Assembly: GCA_016935295.1 (NCBI GenBank)
Contig: JAFGRF010000252.1
Span: 1 to 5,418 of the forward strand
Length of the DNA: 5,418 nucleotides
Origin: Caldifarciminota bacterium
GTDB taxonomy: Bacteria; Hydrothermota; Tepidihabitantia; Tepidihabitantales; Tepidihabitantaceae
Direction: 5' to 3'
Shown: positions 1-4,069 of the stretch, in pieces
Layout: the number at the start of each line of letters is the position of its first letter
How positions within the stretch are numbered: the first letter of the stretch is position 1
Translations under genes and position numbers: made by a program
The notes under the pieces: generated by a model
The model's input: the letters and a program-made list of their open reading frames with translations, nothing else
Databases searched by the model: none
Told to the model about the DNA's origin: nothing

Positions 1-1
1 C

Positions 2-166
2 GCCTTTGCCCAGAAACTCGGGCGTCTGACCCGGAAACACGGTGGTAAGACTCTACAGATGGCCGCATCCGACCTCATCGACCTCTACGAAGCGAAGCAG
101 CTCGACGCCGAGGTCCTCGCCAGGATCCGCACCGACGTCTTCGACAGCCCCGTGCCCAAGCCGTAG
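2..166 (+). CDS. C-terminal 54 residues of an unrecognised protein (5' partial)
   Basis: The reading frame is open from the left edge to a TAG at 164-166 and encodes 54 residues ending in FDSPVPKP. Third codon positions are strongly G/C, as in the surer genes of this window, and the residue mix is that of a soluble helical protein (a DLIDLYEAKQLDAEVLARIR stretch at about residues 24-43 of the fragment). The start lies outside the window. I do not recognise the family and assign no function. It is followed by 38 bases without a gene and then a new promoter, so it probably ends the preceding transcription unit. The frame is well supported; identity is unknown. Confidence 0.6.
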   Translation, partial: AFAQKLGRLTRKHGGKTLQMAASDLIDLYEAKQLDAEVLARIRTDVFDSPVPKP

Positions 167-204
167 CCACGGGCGTCAGGCCAACTTCTCCCGGCGCTAC
201 GTGC

Positions 205-232
205 TTGACCAACGGCGGCTCGGGCTTAAGAT
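205..232 (+). promoter_or_regulatory. Sigma70-like promoter of the methylase stub
   Basis: TTGACC (205-210) and TAAGAT (227-232) are separated by 16 bases. It lies 34 bases upstream of the ATT codon and 23 bases upstream of the GGAGG ribosome site (256-260) of the truncated methylase. A small hairpin, GTGCA-GA-TGCAC (241-252), sits between promoter and ribosome site. Confidence 0.5.
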
Positions 233-266
233 TCTGACTCGTGCAGATGCACATTGGAGGCGTGGT

Positions 267-413
267 ATTGCAGCAAACGTAACAGCCAAGGCAGAGAAGA
301 GCCAGGAGCGGTTCTACGACGCGCTCCGGGACCTGTTCGTCGGCGCGGCGGTTGAGGGGCAGACGACGTTCATCGTTGATTCGTACATCGTTCTTCGTCT
401 GCCGGACGGATGA
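267..413 (+). pseudogene. 5' stub of a DNA adenine methylase-like gene
   Basis: From position 267 the frame reads (I/M)AANVTAKAEKSQERFYDALR and then DLFVGAAVEGQ, before running into unrelated sequence and a TGA at 411-413. The segment KAEKSQERFYDALRDLFVGA is, from memory, the typical N-terminus of a family of large site-specific adenine methyltransferases, normally followed by a GFxNLMRIK-type motif; here homology stops after VEGQ, at about position 363. The expected start codon is ATT (267-269), 6 bases after a consensus GGAGG (256-260), so an original ATG may have decayed, or ATT may be a rare start. No methylase catalytic motif is present, so this cannot be an enzyme. Promoter and ribosome site survive. 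Family assignment is recall, not a database search. Confidence 0.55.
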
Positions 414-462
414 TGGCGGCATTCAGGACTTCCCCGTGTGAAACGATGAACGAAGAACGAAT
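379..462 (+). repeat. Imperfect inverted repeat between two gene stubs
   Basis: The 20-base arms at 379-398 and 443-462 are complementary at 17 of 20 positions, with 44 bases between them. Both are built from degenerate TCGTTCTTCGT / ACGAAGAACGA words. ACGAAGAACGA recurs exactly at 3706-3716. The repeat covers the junction between the methylase stub and the four-helix-bundle stub. Confidence 0.55.
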
Positions 463-588
463 CTGCCGAACCCACGAAGGTGAATGATGGCGACGTTCAA
501 GTCCTTTGAAGAGATCGAAGCCTGGCAGCAAGCGCGGATTCTCGCAAAGCAGGTCTGTGATGCCGTCTCACTCCCGAGGAGAAGGCCG

Positions 589-613
589 AGGTGGTCACAA
601 ATTGTGACCACCT
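589..613. repeat. Perfect 25-base palindrome in the ORF6N fragment
   Basis: Two 12-base arms (589-600 and 602-613) are perfectly complementary around one central A. The centre is TCACA-AAT-TGTGA, and the flanks (aggtgg and ccacct) extend the symmetry. Read in one frame it encodes VVTNCDHL; in the frame of the four-helix-bundle stub it encodes WSQIVTTY, similar to SQSVISS in the intact ORF6N gene. Confidence 0.9.
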
Positions 614-634
614 ATCGCCTGCCCCTGACAGCAT

Positions 635-662
635 TTGACATGCTCCGTCCTTCTCCTAGCAT
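635..662 (+). promoter_or_regulatory. Promoter of the ORF6N gene, probably leaderless
   Basis: TTGACA (635-640) is a perfect -35, followed after 16 bases by TAGCAT (657-662). The GTG start of the ORF6N gene is at 669, 6 bases after the -10, so transcription should begin on or next to the start codon. No Shine-Dalgarno sequence precedes the GTG, which agrees with a leaderless message. Confidence 0.6.
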
Positions 663-668
663 CGTCGC

Positions 669-1259
669 GTGATCAACCAGAACCCGCCGGTTCCACAACG
701 GTACATCGAACAGGCAATCCTGCTGATCCGCGGCCACCGAGTCATGCTCAGCCCCGACCTGGCCGCACTCTACGGAGTGGAACCGAGGGCCGTCGTGCAG
801 GCGGTGAAACGGAATCTCGCGCGGTTTCCGGATGACTTCGTGTTTCAACTGACCCTGGACGAGTGGCGGATCTTGAAATCACAATCTGTGATTTCAAGTT
901 GGGGCGGCGCGAGGGCAACGCCGTACGCCTTTACCGAGCAGGGCGTGGCGATGCTCTCAAGCGTCCTGCGCAGCAAACGGGCGGTGCAGGTCAACGTTGA
1001 GATAATGCGGACATTCGTACGCCTACGGCGCATCCTGGCAGAGAACGCCGGCCTCGCCCGTCGGTTGGACGAACTGGAGAAGAAGTACGACGTCCAGTTC
1101 AAAGTCGTCTTCGACGCTATCCGCAAGCTCATGCAGCCAGCCGCGCCTGAGCCAAAGAAGCGCCGCATCGGATTTGGGCCGGACGACAACCGAGCCGGCT
1201 CCGGTTCCGACTTCATCGCGCGGGACAAGTCTTCCCGCCCAAGGAGCCGCAAACGGTGA
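669..1259 (+). CDS. ORF6N-domain DNA-binding protein
   Basis: This 196-residue protein carries an ORF6N domain at about residues 10-100. Typical landmarks are IEQAILLIRGHRVMLSPDLA, LYGVEPRAVVQAVKRN, FPDDFVFQLT, and WGGARATPYAFTEQGVAMLS (78-97). It continues with VEIMRTFVRLR and a coiled-coil-like LARRLDELEKKY region (129-140). ORF6N proteins are phage- and island-associated and are thought to bind DNA through the N-terminal domain; the target is unknown. Length is normal for the family. A 27-base perfect palindrome is embedded in codons 68-77. After KKRRIGFG (163-170), where relatives often end, an extra basic tail (180-196) resembles the tail of the Xre protein ending at 3446. GTG 669 is chosen because it lies where a leaderless transcript would start and gives the full domain. 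Confidence 0.85.
   Translation: MINQNPPVPQRYIEQAILLIRGHRVMLSPDLAALYGVEPRAVVQAVKRNLARFPDDFVFQLTLDEWRILKSQSVISSWGGARATPYAFTEQGVAMLSSVLRSKRAVQVNVEIMRTFVRLRRILAENAGLARRLDELEKKYDVQFKVVFDAIRKLMQPAAPEPKKRRIGFGPDDNRAGSGSDFIARDKSSRPRSRKR
872..898. repeat. Perfect 27-base palindrome inside the ORF6N coding sequence
   Basis: Arms 872-883 and 887-898 (12 bases each) are perfectly complementary around ATC. The core is TCACA-ATC-TGTGA, the same spacing as the 589-613 palindrome, but the outer flanks (cttgaaa and tttcaag) are different and still fully self-complementary. It encodes LKSQSVISS, just before the conserved WGG...YAFTEQG motif. Confidence 0.9.
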
Positions 1260-1306
1260 GCGAACGTCCGGCAATAGAATCGACACCTTCAGACTTGACG
1301 GAGGCC

Positions 1307-1334
1307 GGAAATAAGGGAAGTGTCCCTCTTTTCC
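1307..1334. repeat. REP-like imperfect hairpin downstream of the ORF6N gene
   Basis: Arms 1307-1318 and 1323-1334 pair at 10 of 12 positions around an AGTG loop (5 pairs, 2 mismatches, 5 pairs). The sequence begins GGAAATAAGGGA and continues into three imperfect copies of a cctcttttcc word (to about 1357). It lies 48 bases after the ORF6N stop and could act as a weak transcription terminator, since the distal arm and flank contain T-runs. It also resembles the short hairpin repeats dispersed between genes in many genomes. Only the structure is visible; role is inference. Confidence 0.45.
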
Positions 1335-1394
1335 CCCTCTTTTCCCCTCTTTTCCCAAGTCACGCAGGTTCGCGCCGTTGGAGGGCATCGGCGC

Positions 1395-1664
1395 GTGCGT
1401 GATGCTGTAGACGATACTGTAAGTGATGCTGTAAGTGATACTGTAAAAGCCCGACTGGTGACCGAATTGCTCCACGTCGTGGAGCACGGTGCCACCACAA
1501 TCGCGGACGTGATGCGTCTCGGGTCAACATCGCGGGCGACCGCAAAACGCGACCTGCACCTTCTGAAACAGACAGGACTTCTCCAATTCAGCGGCCCGCC
1601 CAAGACCGGCACCTATGTCCTTACCGACAAGGGCAAAGCCCTGCTGAAGGAGCTGAACCGATGA
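1395..1664 (+). CDS. Small winged-helix protein, likely a detached C-terminal domain
   Basis: This encodes 89 residues from GTG 1395, which follows GGAGGG (1380-1385) by 9 bases; the frame is open upstream to 1299 and an alternative GTG is at 1320, but that adds only translated simple-sequence DNA. Residues 3-18 are four repeats of D-[AT]-V-[DSK]-D type, then a winged helix-turn-helix: a TTIADVMRLGSTSRATAKRD helix pair followed by LHLLKQTGLLQF and a wing, TGTYVLTDKGKALL. The D/V repeat linker plus this fold is typical of the C-terminus of larger regulators with AlbA_2/RecG-like ATP-binding or Fic domains; that N-terminal part is absent. It could be a free-standing DNA-binding protein or a 3' remnant. 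No clear promoter was found upstream. Confidence 0.55.
   Translation: MRDAVDDTVSDAVSDTVKARLVTELLHVVEHGATTIADVMRLGSTSRATAKRDLHLLKQTGLLQFSGPPKTGTYVLTDKGKALLKELNR
1401..1448 (+). repeat. Four 12-base tandem repeats in frame
   Basis: Units at 1401, 1413, 1425 and 1437 follow the pattern GAT-(G/A)CT-GTA-NNN, alternating GCT and ACT, and encode DAVD DTVS DAVS DTVK. The array is a multiple of three, so copy-number change would lengthen or shorten the linker without a frameshift. Confidence 0.8.
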
Positions 1665-1829
1665 GCCTAACCGCAACCACTTCTCGGCTTCCTCCGTCCT
1701 CCTTCCTCCATCTTCACTCCTCCATTTTACCTCCTTCCTCTTCCTTCTTCCATCCTCAGTCCTTTTCTCGGCCCGCGCCCCGCCGCAAGCGTATTGCCTT
1801 GCCTGTCCGCAACCAAGCGCCGCTGCCGC
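1665..1829 (+). other. Pyrimidine-rich spacer before the first toxin-antitoxin operon
   Basis: From about 1680 to 1770 the + strand is almost only C and T, made of imperfect CCTCC/TTCCTC/CATC words, and it then enters the 62-base repeat at 1753-1814. Frames that stay open here translate to low-complexity Ser/Pro/Leu runs with no family character, so I see no gene. Confidence 0.6.
1753..1814 (+). repeat. Copy 1 of a 62-base intergenic repeat
   Basis: It matches 2525-2586 at 59 of 62 positions without gaps (differences at 1771, 1800 and 1811). It starts TCCTCAGTCCTTTTCTCG and contains CGCCCCGCCGCAAGCGTATT. Both copies follow a pyrimidine-rich run, and both precede the GCTTGACTCTG promoter of a toxin-antitoxin operon. 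Confidence 0.9.
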
Positions 1830-1858
1830 TTGACTCTGCTGGATAGTCGGGCTATATT
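1830..1858 (+). promoter_or_regulatory. Promoter of the DUF2281-MazF operon
   Basis: TTGACT (1830-1835) and TATATT (1853-1858) are separated by the ideal 17 bases. Transcription should start near 1865, giving a leader of about 18 bases that contains the ribosome site AGAAGGT (1870-1876) of the antitoxin. The surrounding 11-mer GCTTGACTCTG is repeated at 2652-2662. Confidence 0.7.
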
Positions 1859-1882
1859 GACTTGATACAAGAAGGTGTAACC

Positions 1883-2107
1883 ATGAATACAGTCGAAGAG
1901 ACAGTCAGACTGATGAAGGATCTCCCGGACGAGCTCCAGGCTGAGGTGCGCGATTTCGTGAAGTCCCTGGGGGCAAGCCGTGATGGCAAGGCCGTTGAGC
2001 AAGACCGAGACTGGATGAACCTCTCGCTGTCCGGCGCCATGCGGGGGATGGAGAACGAAGAAACTCCAACCTACTCAGCGTCCGACCTGAAGGAGGTTTT
2101 CTCGTAG
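1883..2107 (+). CDS. DUF2281/VapB-like antitoxin
   Basis: The 74-residue acidic protein starts at ATG 1883, 6 bases after AGAAGGT; a TTG seven codons upstream is in frame but lies before the ribosome site. The N-terminal half (TVEETVRLMKDLPDELQAEV, then RDFVKSL) is the amphipathic DUF2281 region. The C-terminal half (WMNLSLSGAMRGMENEE, PTYSASDLKEVFS) is the pattern seen in antitoxins paired with MazF/PemK toxins, where it would wrap the toxin and block RNA binding. The stop codon's last base is the first base of the toxin's GTG, so the two are translationally coupled. Antitoxin-first order is the usual one for this class, and the protein probably also binds its own promoter, though I see no convincing operator palindrome. 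Confidence 0.8.
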   Translation: MNTVEETVRLMKDLPDELQAEVRDFVKSLGASRDGKAVEQDRDWMNLSLSGAMRGMENEETPTYSASDLKEVFS

Positions 2108-2448
2108 TGCGGCCCGGCCAGGTCGTGCTCTTTCGGTTTCCCCAGACTGACCTGGAGTCAGGCAAGCTGCGCCCGGCCTTGGTCATCGGGAAGCTACCGG
2201 GCAGATTCGGCGATTGGCTCATCAGCATGGTGTCCTCGCAAGTTCACCTCCAAGTCCCCGGGTTCGATGAAGTGATCCGAGAAGGTGACGCTGACTATTC
2301 GGCGAGTGGACTCAAGGTAGCAAGCCTGGTTCGCGTTGGCCGACTGGCGGTCGCGGAAGAGCGCGTGTTTGTCGGGGCCATCGGCCAGATCACGCCGGAT
2401 AGACTGCAACGCATCAAACACCGATTGGCAGAGTGGCTGATGAGTTGA
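2107..2448 (+). CDS. MazF/PemK-family mRNA interferase toxin
   Basis: This 113-residue protein begins PGQVVLFRFPQTDLESGKLR, followed by PALVIG: the beta-barrel start of MazF/PemK toxins, with the conserved Arg-Pro at residues 22-23. SSQ (43-45) corresponds to the Ser/Thr side of the proposed RNA-cleaving site. The C-terminal part (SASGLKVASLVRVGRLAVAE, then GAIGQITPDRLQRIKHRLAE) matches the subgroup found with DUF2281 antitoxins. The family cuts single-stranded mRNA at short sequences and halts translation. GTG 2107 overlaps the antitoxin stop by one base, and AAGGAGG (2090-2096) lies 10 bases upstream. Length is normal and no defect is visible, so the module is probably active. Confidence 0.85.
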   Translation: MRPGQVVLFRFPQTDLESGKLRPALVIGKLPGRFGDWLISMVSSQVHLQVPGFDEVIREGDADYSASGLKVASLVRVGRLAVAEERVFVGAIGQITPDRLQRIKHRLAEWLMS

Positions 2449-2653
2449 GATTCCGCCTTCCCTCCTCGGTCCTCATTCCTCCATCCTATTCCTCATTCCT
2501 CTATCTTCATTCCTCTTCCTCCCGTCCTCAGTCCTTTTCTCGACCCGCGCCCCGCCGCAAGCGTATTGCCTCGCCTGTCCGCGACCCCGCCCGAAATGCG
2601 TAGGGCGTCCGCTGAACTCTCAACTCTGGCTGGGGGAAAGCGGAGCGCCGAGC
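2449..2653 (+). other. Spacer between the two toxin-antitoxin operons
   Basis: About 205 bases without a gene. It opens with a C/T-rich tract (about 2455-2540) made of CCTCATTCCTC-like words, contains the second 62-base repeat, and ends in an unremarkable stretch (2587-2653) leading to the next promoter. No hairpin with a T-run is seen after the MazF gene, so termination there may be factor-dependent. Confidence 0.6.
2525..2586 (+). repeat. Copy 2 of the 62-base intergenic repeat
   Basis: It matches 1753-1814 at 59 of 62 positions (differences at 2543, 2572 and 2583). The two copies are 772 bases apart in direct orientation and flank the whole DUF2281-MazF operon, so recombination between them would remove exactly that operon. 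Confidence 0.9.
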
Positions 2654-2681
2654 TTGACTCTGTTACCTTATAGGGTAGCAT
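2654..2681 (+). promoter_or_regulatory. Promoter of the HigB-Xre operon
   Basis: TTGACT (2654-2659) with TAGCAT (2676-2681) after 16 bases. This -10 overlaps the first ATG of the toxin frame (2680), which would then be too early. An alternative -10, TAGGGT (2671-2676), lies 6 bases before ATG 2683 but is badly spaced from the -35. The -35 context is shared with the promoter at 1830. Confidence 0.45.
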
Positions 2682-3048
2682 GATGCTGAGCCGTGAGGCG
2701 TTGCGTTCCGGGCGGAGGTGCACCGTCTTTGCGCTCGTTGTGGACCGCGGGTGCGAGGTCACGGACTATCTAATGGGGTTGCCGGAGGACGTGCGCTCAA
2801 AGATGGAGACAGTCATCAGAGTGCTGGCCGACGAGGGCTTCGTCCCGAACCAGCAGACGTTCAGGCGGCTGGACGCGGGGGTGTATGAACTGAAACTGCG
2901 AAACCCTCCGGTCAGGTTGTTCTGCTTCAAGGATGGCCGGAACTGGGTATGCACGCACGGGCACACGAAGCCGGGGCCGCATGAACTGCGAACGCACGTC
3001 GCCAAAGTCAAGTCGCTGAGGAAACGGTGGCTGGAGGAGTATCTATGA
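2680..3048 (+). CDS. HigB/Gp49-family toxin (RelE superfamily)
   Basis: This encodes up to 122 residues. The core CTVFALVVDRGCEVTDYL, LPEDVRSKMETVIRVLADEG, RRLDAGVYELKLRNPPVRLF, CFKDGRNWVCTHGHTKPGP follows the Gp49/HigB pattern: a first strand, two helices, then the beta-sheet with the 'GlyxYELR' and 'R-xF' signatures and a 'HGxxK' segment. These toxins cut mRNA on the ribosome. The start is uncertain: ATG 2680 or 2683 gives about 10 residues more than the family core, and the proposed -10 overlaps them; TTG 2701 is an alternative. The stop overlaps the antitoxin's ATG in an ATGA (3045-3048). Toxin-first order is usual for higBA. No motif is visibly lost. Confidence 0.75.
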   Translation: MMLSREALRSGRRCTVFALVVDRGCEVTDYLMGLPEDVRSKMETVIRVLADEGFVPNQQTFRRLDAGVYELKLRNPPVRLFCFKDGRNWVCTHGHTKPGPHELRTHVAKVKSLRKRWLEEYL

Positions 3049-3446
3049 GTATTAGTAGCATCGAACGATATCGAGAGTGGGCACAGAAGATAGAGAAAGA
3101 TCCGCTGTTCACCGCGGAACTGATGAAGCTCGAATTCGCCGACGACCTAGTTCGGCTGCTTGAGGCCCGTGGTCTCAAGCGAACCGAACTGGCCGAGAGG
3201 CTGGGCACGAATCGTGGCTACGTGACGCGCGTGCTCAACACGGAGTACAACCTGTCGGTCGAGACGATGGCGAAGATCGCCCTGGCGCTTGACGCCCGCA
3301 TCTCGCTGCGGATGCACCCGCGCGAGGAAGCTGAACGCCGCCCACGTTCATCGACTCCGTCCCGCACCGTGCGCCGGCGCGAACGTGAACATGAGTTTAT
3401 CGCCTCCGACAAACCGGCCCGTGTCCGCCAGAGCCGCAAGCCGTGA
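3045..3446 (+). CDS. Xre/HigA-type antitoxin with a basic C-terminal tail
   Basis: This 133-residue protein starts at ATG 3045, 5 bases after GGAGGAG (3033-3039), overlapping the toxin stop by four bases; the pair is one operon. Residues about 28-85 form a helix-turn-helix of the Xre/Cro type: LVRLLEARGLKRTELAERLG, TNRGYVTRVLN, LSVETMAKIALALDARISLR. By analogy with HigA it should bind and neutralise the toxin and repress the operon promoter. Residues 88-133 are unusual: an Arg/Ser-rich linker and a tail HEFIASDKPARVRQSRKP, closely resembling the tail of the unrelated ORF6N protein ending at 1259. Family members usually stop soon after the helix-turn-helix, so this tail looks added. Confidence 0.85.
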   Translation: MSISSIERYREWAQKIEKDPLFTAELMKLEFADDLVRLLEARGLKRTELAERLGTNRGYVTRVLNTEYNLSVETMAKIALALDARISLRMHPREEAERRPRSSTPSRTVRRREREHEFIASDKPARVRQSRKP

Positions 3447-3501
3447 GCCGTCCTGCCTGCAAACTGCCAACTGCAAACTGGCCACTAGCCACTGCGTGCG
3501 C

Positions 3502-3529
3502 TTGACAAGCGTCTACGTTGAACTAGGAT
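3502..3529 (+). promoter_or_regulatory. Promoter of the BlaI-like stub, probably leaderless
   Basis: Perfect -35 TTGACA (3502-3507), 16 bases, then TAGGAT (3524-3529). ATG 3537 is 7 bases after the -10 and has no Shine-Dalgarno sequence, so a leaderless message is expected. The layout matches the ORF6N promoter at 635-662. Confidence 0.6.
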
Positions 3530-3536
3530 GCGGCCT

Positions 3537-3644
3537 ATGTCAGCACAAGGTCGCCCAACCTTGACGGGTATGGAATTGACAATTATGTACCTGGAATTGC
3601 ACCGAGAGCCCGGGCACTGGAAGTCCCGCACCGGGCAGGGCTGA
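3537..3644 (+). pseudogene. 35-codon stub, possibly a BlaI/MecI-type repressor start
   Basis: From ATG 3537 the frame reads MSAQGRPTLTGMELTIMYLE and ends at TGA 3642-3644. The GRPTLTGMELTIM portion resembles the N-terminus of BlaI/MecI/CopY-family repressors (LTxxELxIMxxLW), normally about 120 residues, but the next residues (LELHREPGHWKSR) do not continue the family. The resemblance is short and from memory, so the family is tentative. What is clear is a strong promoter correctly placed for a short open frame that then stops. It may be a decayed gene start, or a genuine 35-residue small protein. Confidence 0.4.
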
Positions 3645-3746
3645 TCTCCGCGCCGACGCACAGTCGCTGGAACCGGAATGCTGTGCCGGGCGGACTGCGT
3701 CGGGTACGAAGAACGAGAAACGAGGAACCAAGAACGAGGACAAGGC

Positions 3747-3803
3747 ATGGCGCACACCAAGACCTATTGGAAGCTGGACGGCTACCGGCACCCGCAGAAG
3801 TAG
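3747..3803 (+). pseudogene. 18-codon gene-start stub
   Basis: ATG 3747 lies 6 bases after GAGGA (3736-3740) and encodes MAHTKTYWKLDGYRHPQK before a TAG. The composition is protein-like rather than simple-sequence, and the ribosome site is well placed. I do not recognise the family. It is bounded upstream by an A/G-rich quasi-repeat and downstream by another quasi-repeat, and looks like a gene start cut off after 18 codons; a real small peptide cannot be excluded. Confidence 0.3.
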
Positions 3804-3901
3804 ATAGTAGACAGAATGCAATACACAGGCCACCTTGTATGCTGCGTGCTGTATGCTGCATACTATCCGAAGTAGAGAGTGGACAGGATACAGCACACAG
3901 G
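3797..3901 (+). repeat. Pair of imperfect 33-base direct repeats with a palindromic centre
   Basis: Copies at 3797-3829 and 3869-3901 agree at 27 of 33 positions and are 72 bases apart; both start GAAGTAGA and end ACACAGG. Between them GTATGCTGC occurs at 3837-3845 and 3851-3859, the second within the perfect palindrome GTATGC-T-GCATAC (3851-3863). Confidence 0.65.
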
Positions 3902-3971
3902 GATTCGGTCGCTTCTGGTCGCCACCATCCCCGAGCTGCTCCAGAAGGTCGGCAACTGGCCGCCCATCTGA
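3879..3971 (+). pseudogene. 30-codon remnant, probably the 3' end of a lost gene
   Basis: A frame ending at TGA 3969-3971 contains IRSLLVATIPELLQKVGNWP followed by PI. This stretch has normal amphipathic protein character and G/C-rich third positions, unlike the repeats just upstream. The in-frame GTG at 3879 lies inside the repeat and is probably not a true start. I do not recognise the family. Confidence 0.25.
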
Positions 3972-4031
3972 CACGCCAAGGTCAGCCCATGGCCAGCGGC
4001 TGACAGCTTTAGGCGTGAGTGAAAGCTTCAG

Positions 4032-4060
4032 TTGGACAAGCCAGCCCGGCTGCCTATACT
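4032..4060 (+). promoter_or_regulatory. Promoter of the methyltransferase stub and DUF1016 gene
   Basis: TTGGAC (4032-4037), 17 bases, TATACT (4055-4060); GGACA with a 16-base spacing is an equivalent reading. The GTG at 4070 begins 9 bases after the -10 without a clear ribosome site, so the message is leaderless or nearly so. The -10 and following bases are repeated at 5306 onward. Confidence 0.6.
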
Positions 4061-4069
4061 GAGGGCAGA

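Larger units (their letters stand above)
487..672 (+). pseudogene. Truncated four-helix-bundle gene fused to an ORF6N fragment
   Basis: ATG 487 follows GAAGG (476-480) by 6 bases; the ATG at 484 is less well spaced. The first 26-28 residues begin MATFKSFEEIEAWQQARILA, the characteristic start of the four-helix-bundle (23S rRNA intervening-sequence, S23) family, whose members are about 115-130 residues. Homology stops near position 565. In the frame starting at 567 the DNA then reads LTPEEKAEVVTNCDHL (567-614), which I recall as an internal segment of ORF6N-domain proteins, followed by a stop at 636. The continuous frame of the stub runs to 672 and overlaps the start of the intact ORF6N gene, but its last ~33 codons are not four-helix-bundle sequence. 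The result is a chimera of two gene fragments, almost certainly not a functional S23 protein. Confidence 0.6.
3447..4030 (+). other. Gene-poor stretch of stubs and quasi-repeats
   Basis: No intact gene is visible in 584 bases. It holds a promoter with a 35-codon stub (3502-3644), an 18-codon stub with a ribosome site (3747-3803), a 30-codon remnant frame (3879-3971), and three simple-sequence patches: AACTGC-type words at 3452-3492, ACGAAGAACGA-type words at 3706-3740, and TGTATGCTGC-type words at 3797-3901. Longer frames on either strand cross these patches and lack family character. Confidence 0.6.

Noticed and set aside
75..422. Long minus-strand frame across the left end
   Set aside because: It is antisense to the partial gene and the methylase stub, is Arg-rich with no family character, and has no promoter or ribosome site; it is a high-GC shadow.
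1295..1317. TTGACG followed by TAAGGG as a promoter for the winged-helix gene
   Set aside because: The spacing is only 11 bases, too short for a sigma70 promoter.
1023..1487. Minus-strand frame containing a repeated YSIT motif
   Set aside because: The repeat is the complement of the 12-base tandem array in the winged-helix gene, and the rest is antisense to the ORF6N gene.
1661..1846. Ser/Pro-rich plus-strand frame after the winged-helix gene
   Set aside because: It is a translation of the C/T-rich spacer and the 62-base repeat; no ribosome site or protein-like composition.
3561..3589. TTGACG with TATGTA as a second promoter in the stub region
   Set aside because: The -10 matches at only three positions and no gene start follows; it lies inside the 35-codon stub.
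3797..3901. CRISPR-like or integron attC-like repeat
   Set aside because: Only two imperfect 33-base copies with 39 bases between them, no third unit and no cas genes; no integrase and no attC core-site arrangement.
3540..3974. Minus-strand 144-codon frame in the gene-poor stretch, with hydrophobic parts
   Set aside because: It runs across the simple-sequence patches, the hydrophobic segments come from translated repeats, and no recognisable domain or start signal is present.
3683..4003. Plus-strand 106-codon frame in the stub region
   Set aside because: It crosses A/G-rich and TGTATGCTGC-type repeats in a frame with Arg-rich low complexity, while a different frame holds the better-supported 3879-3971 remnant.
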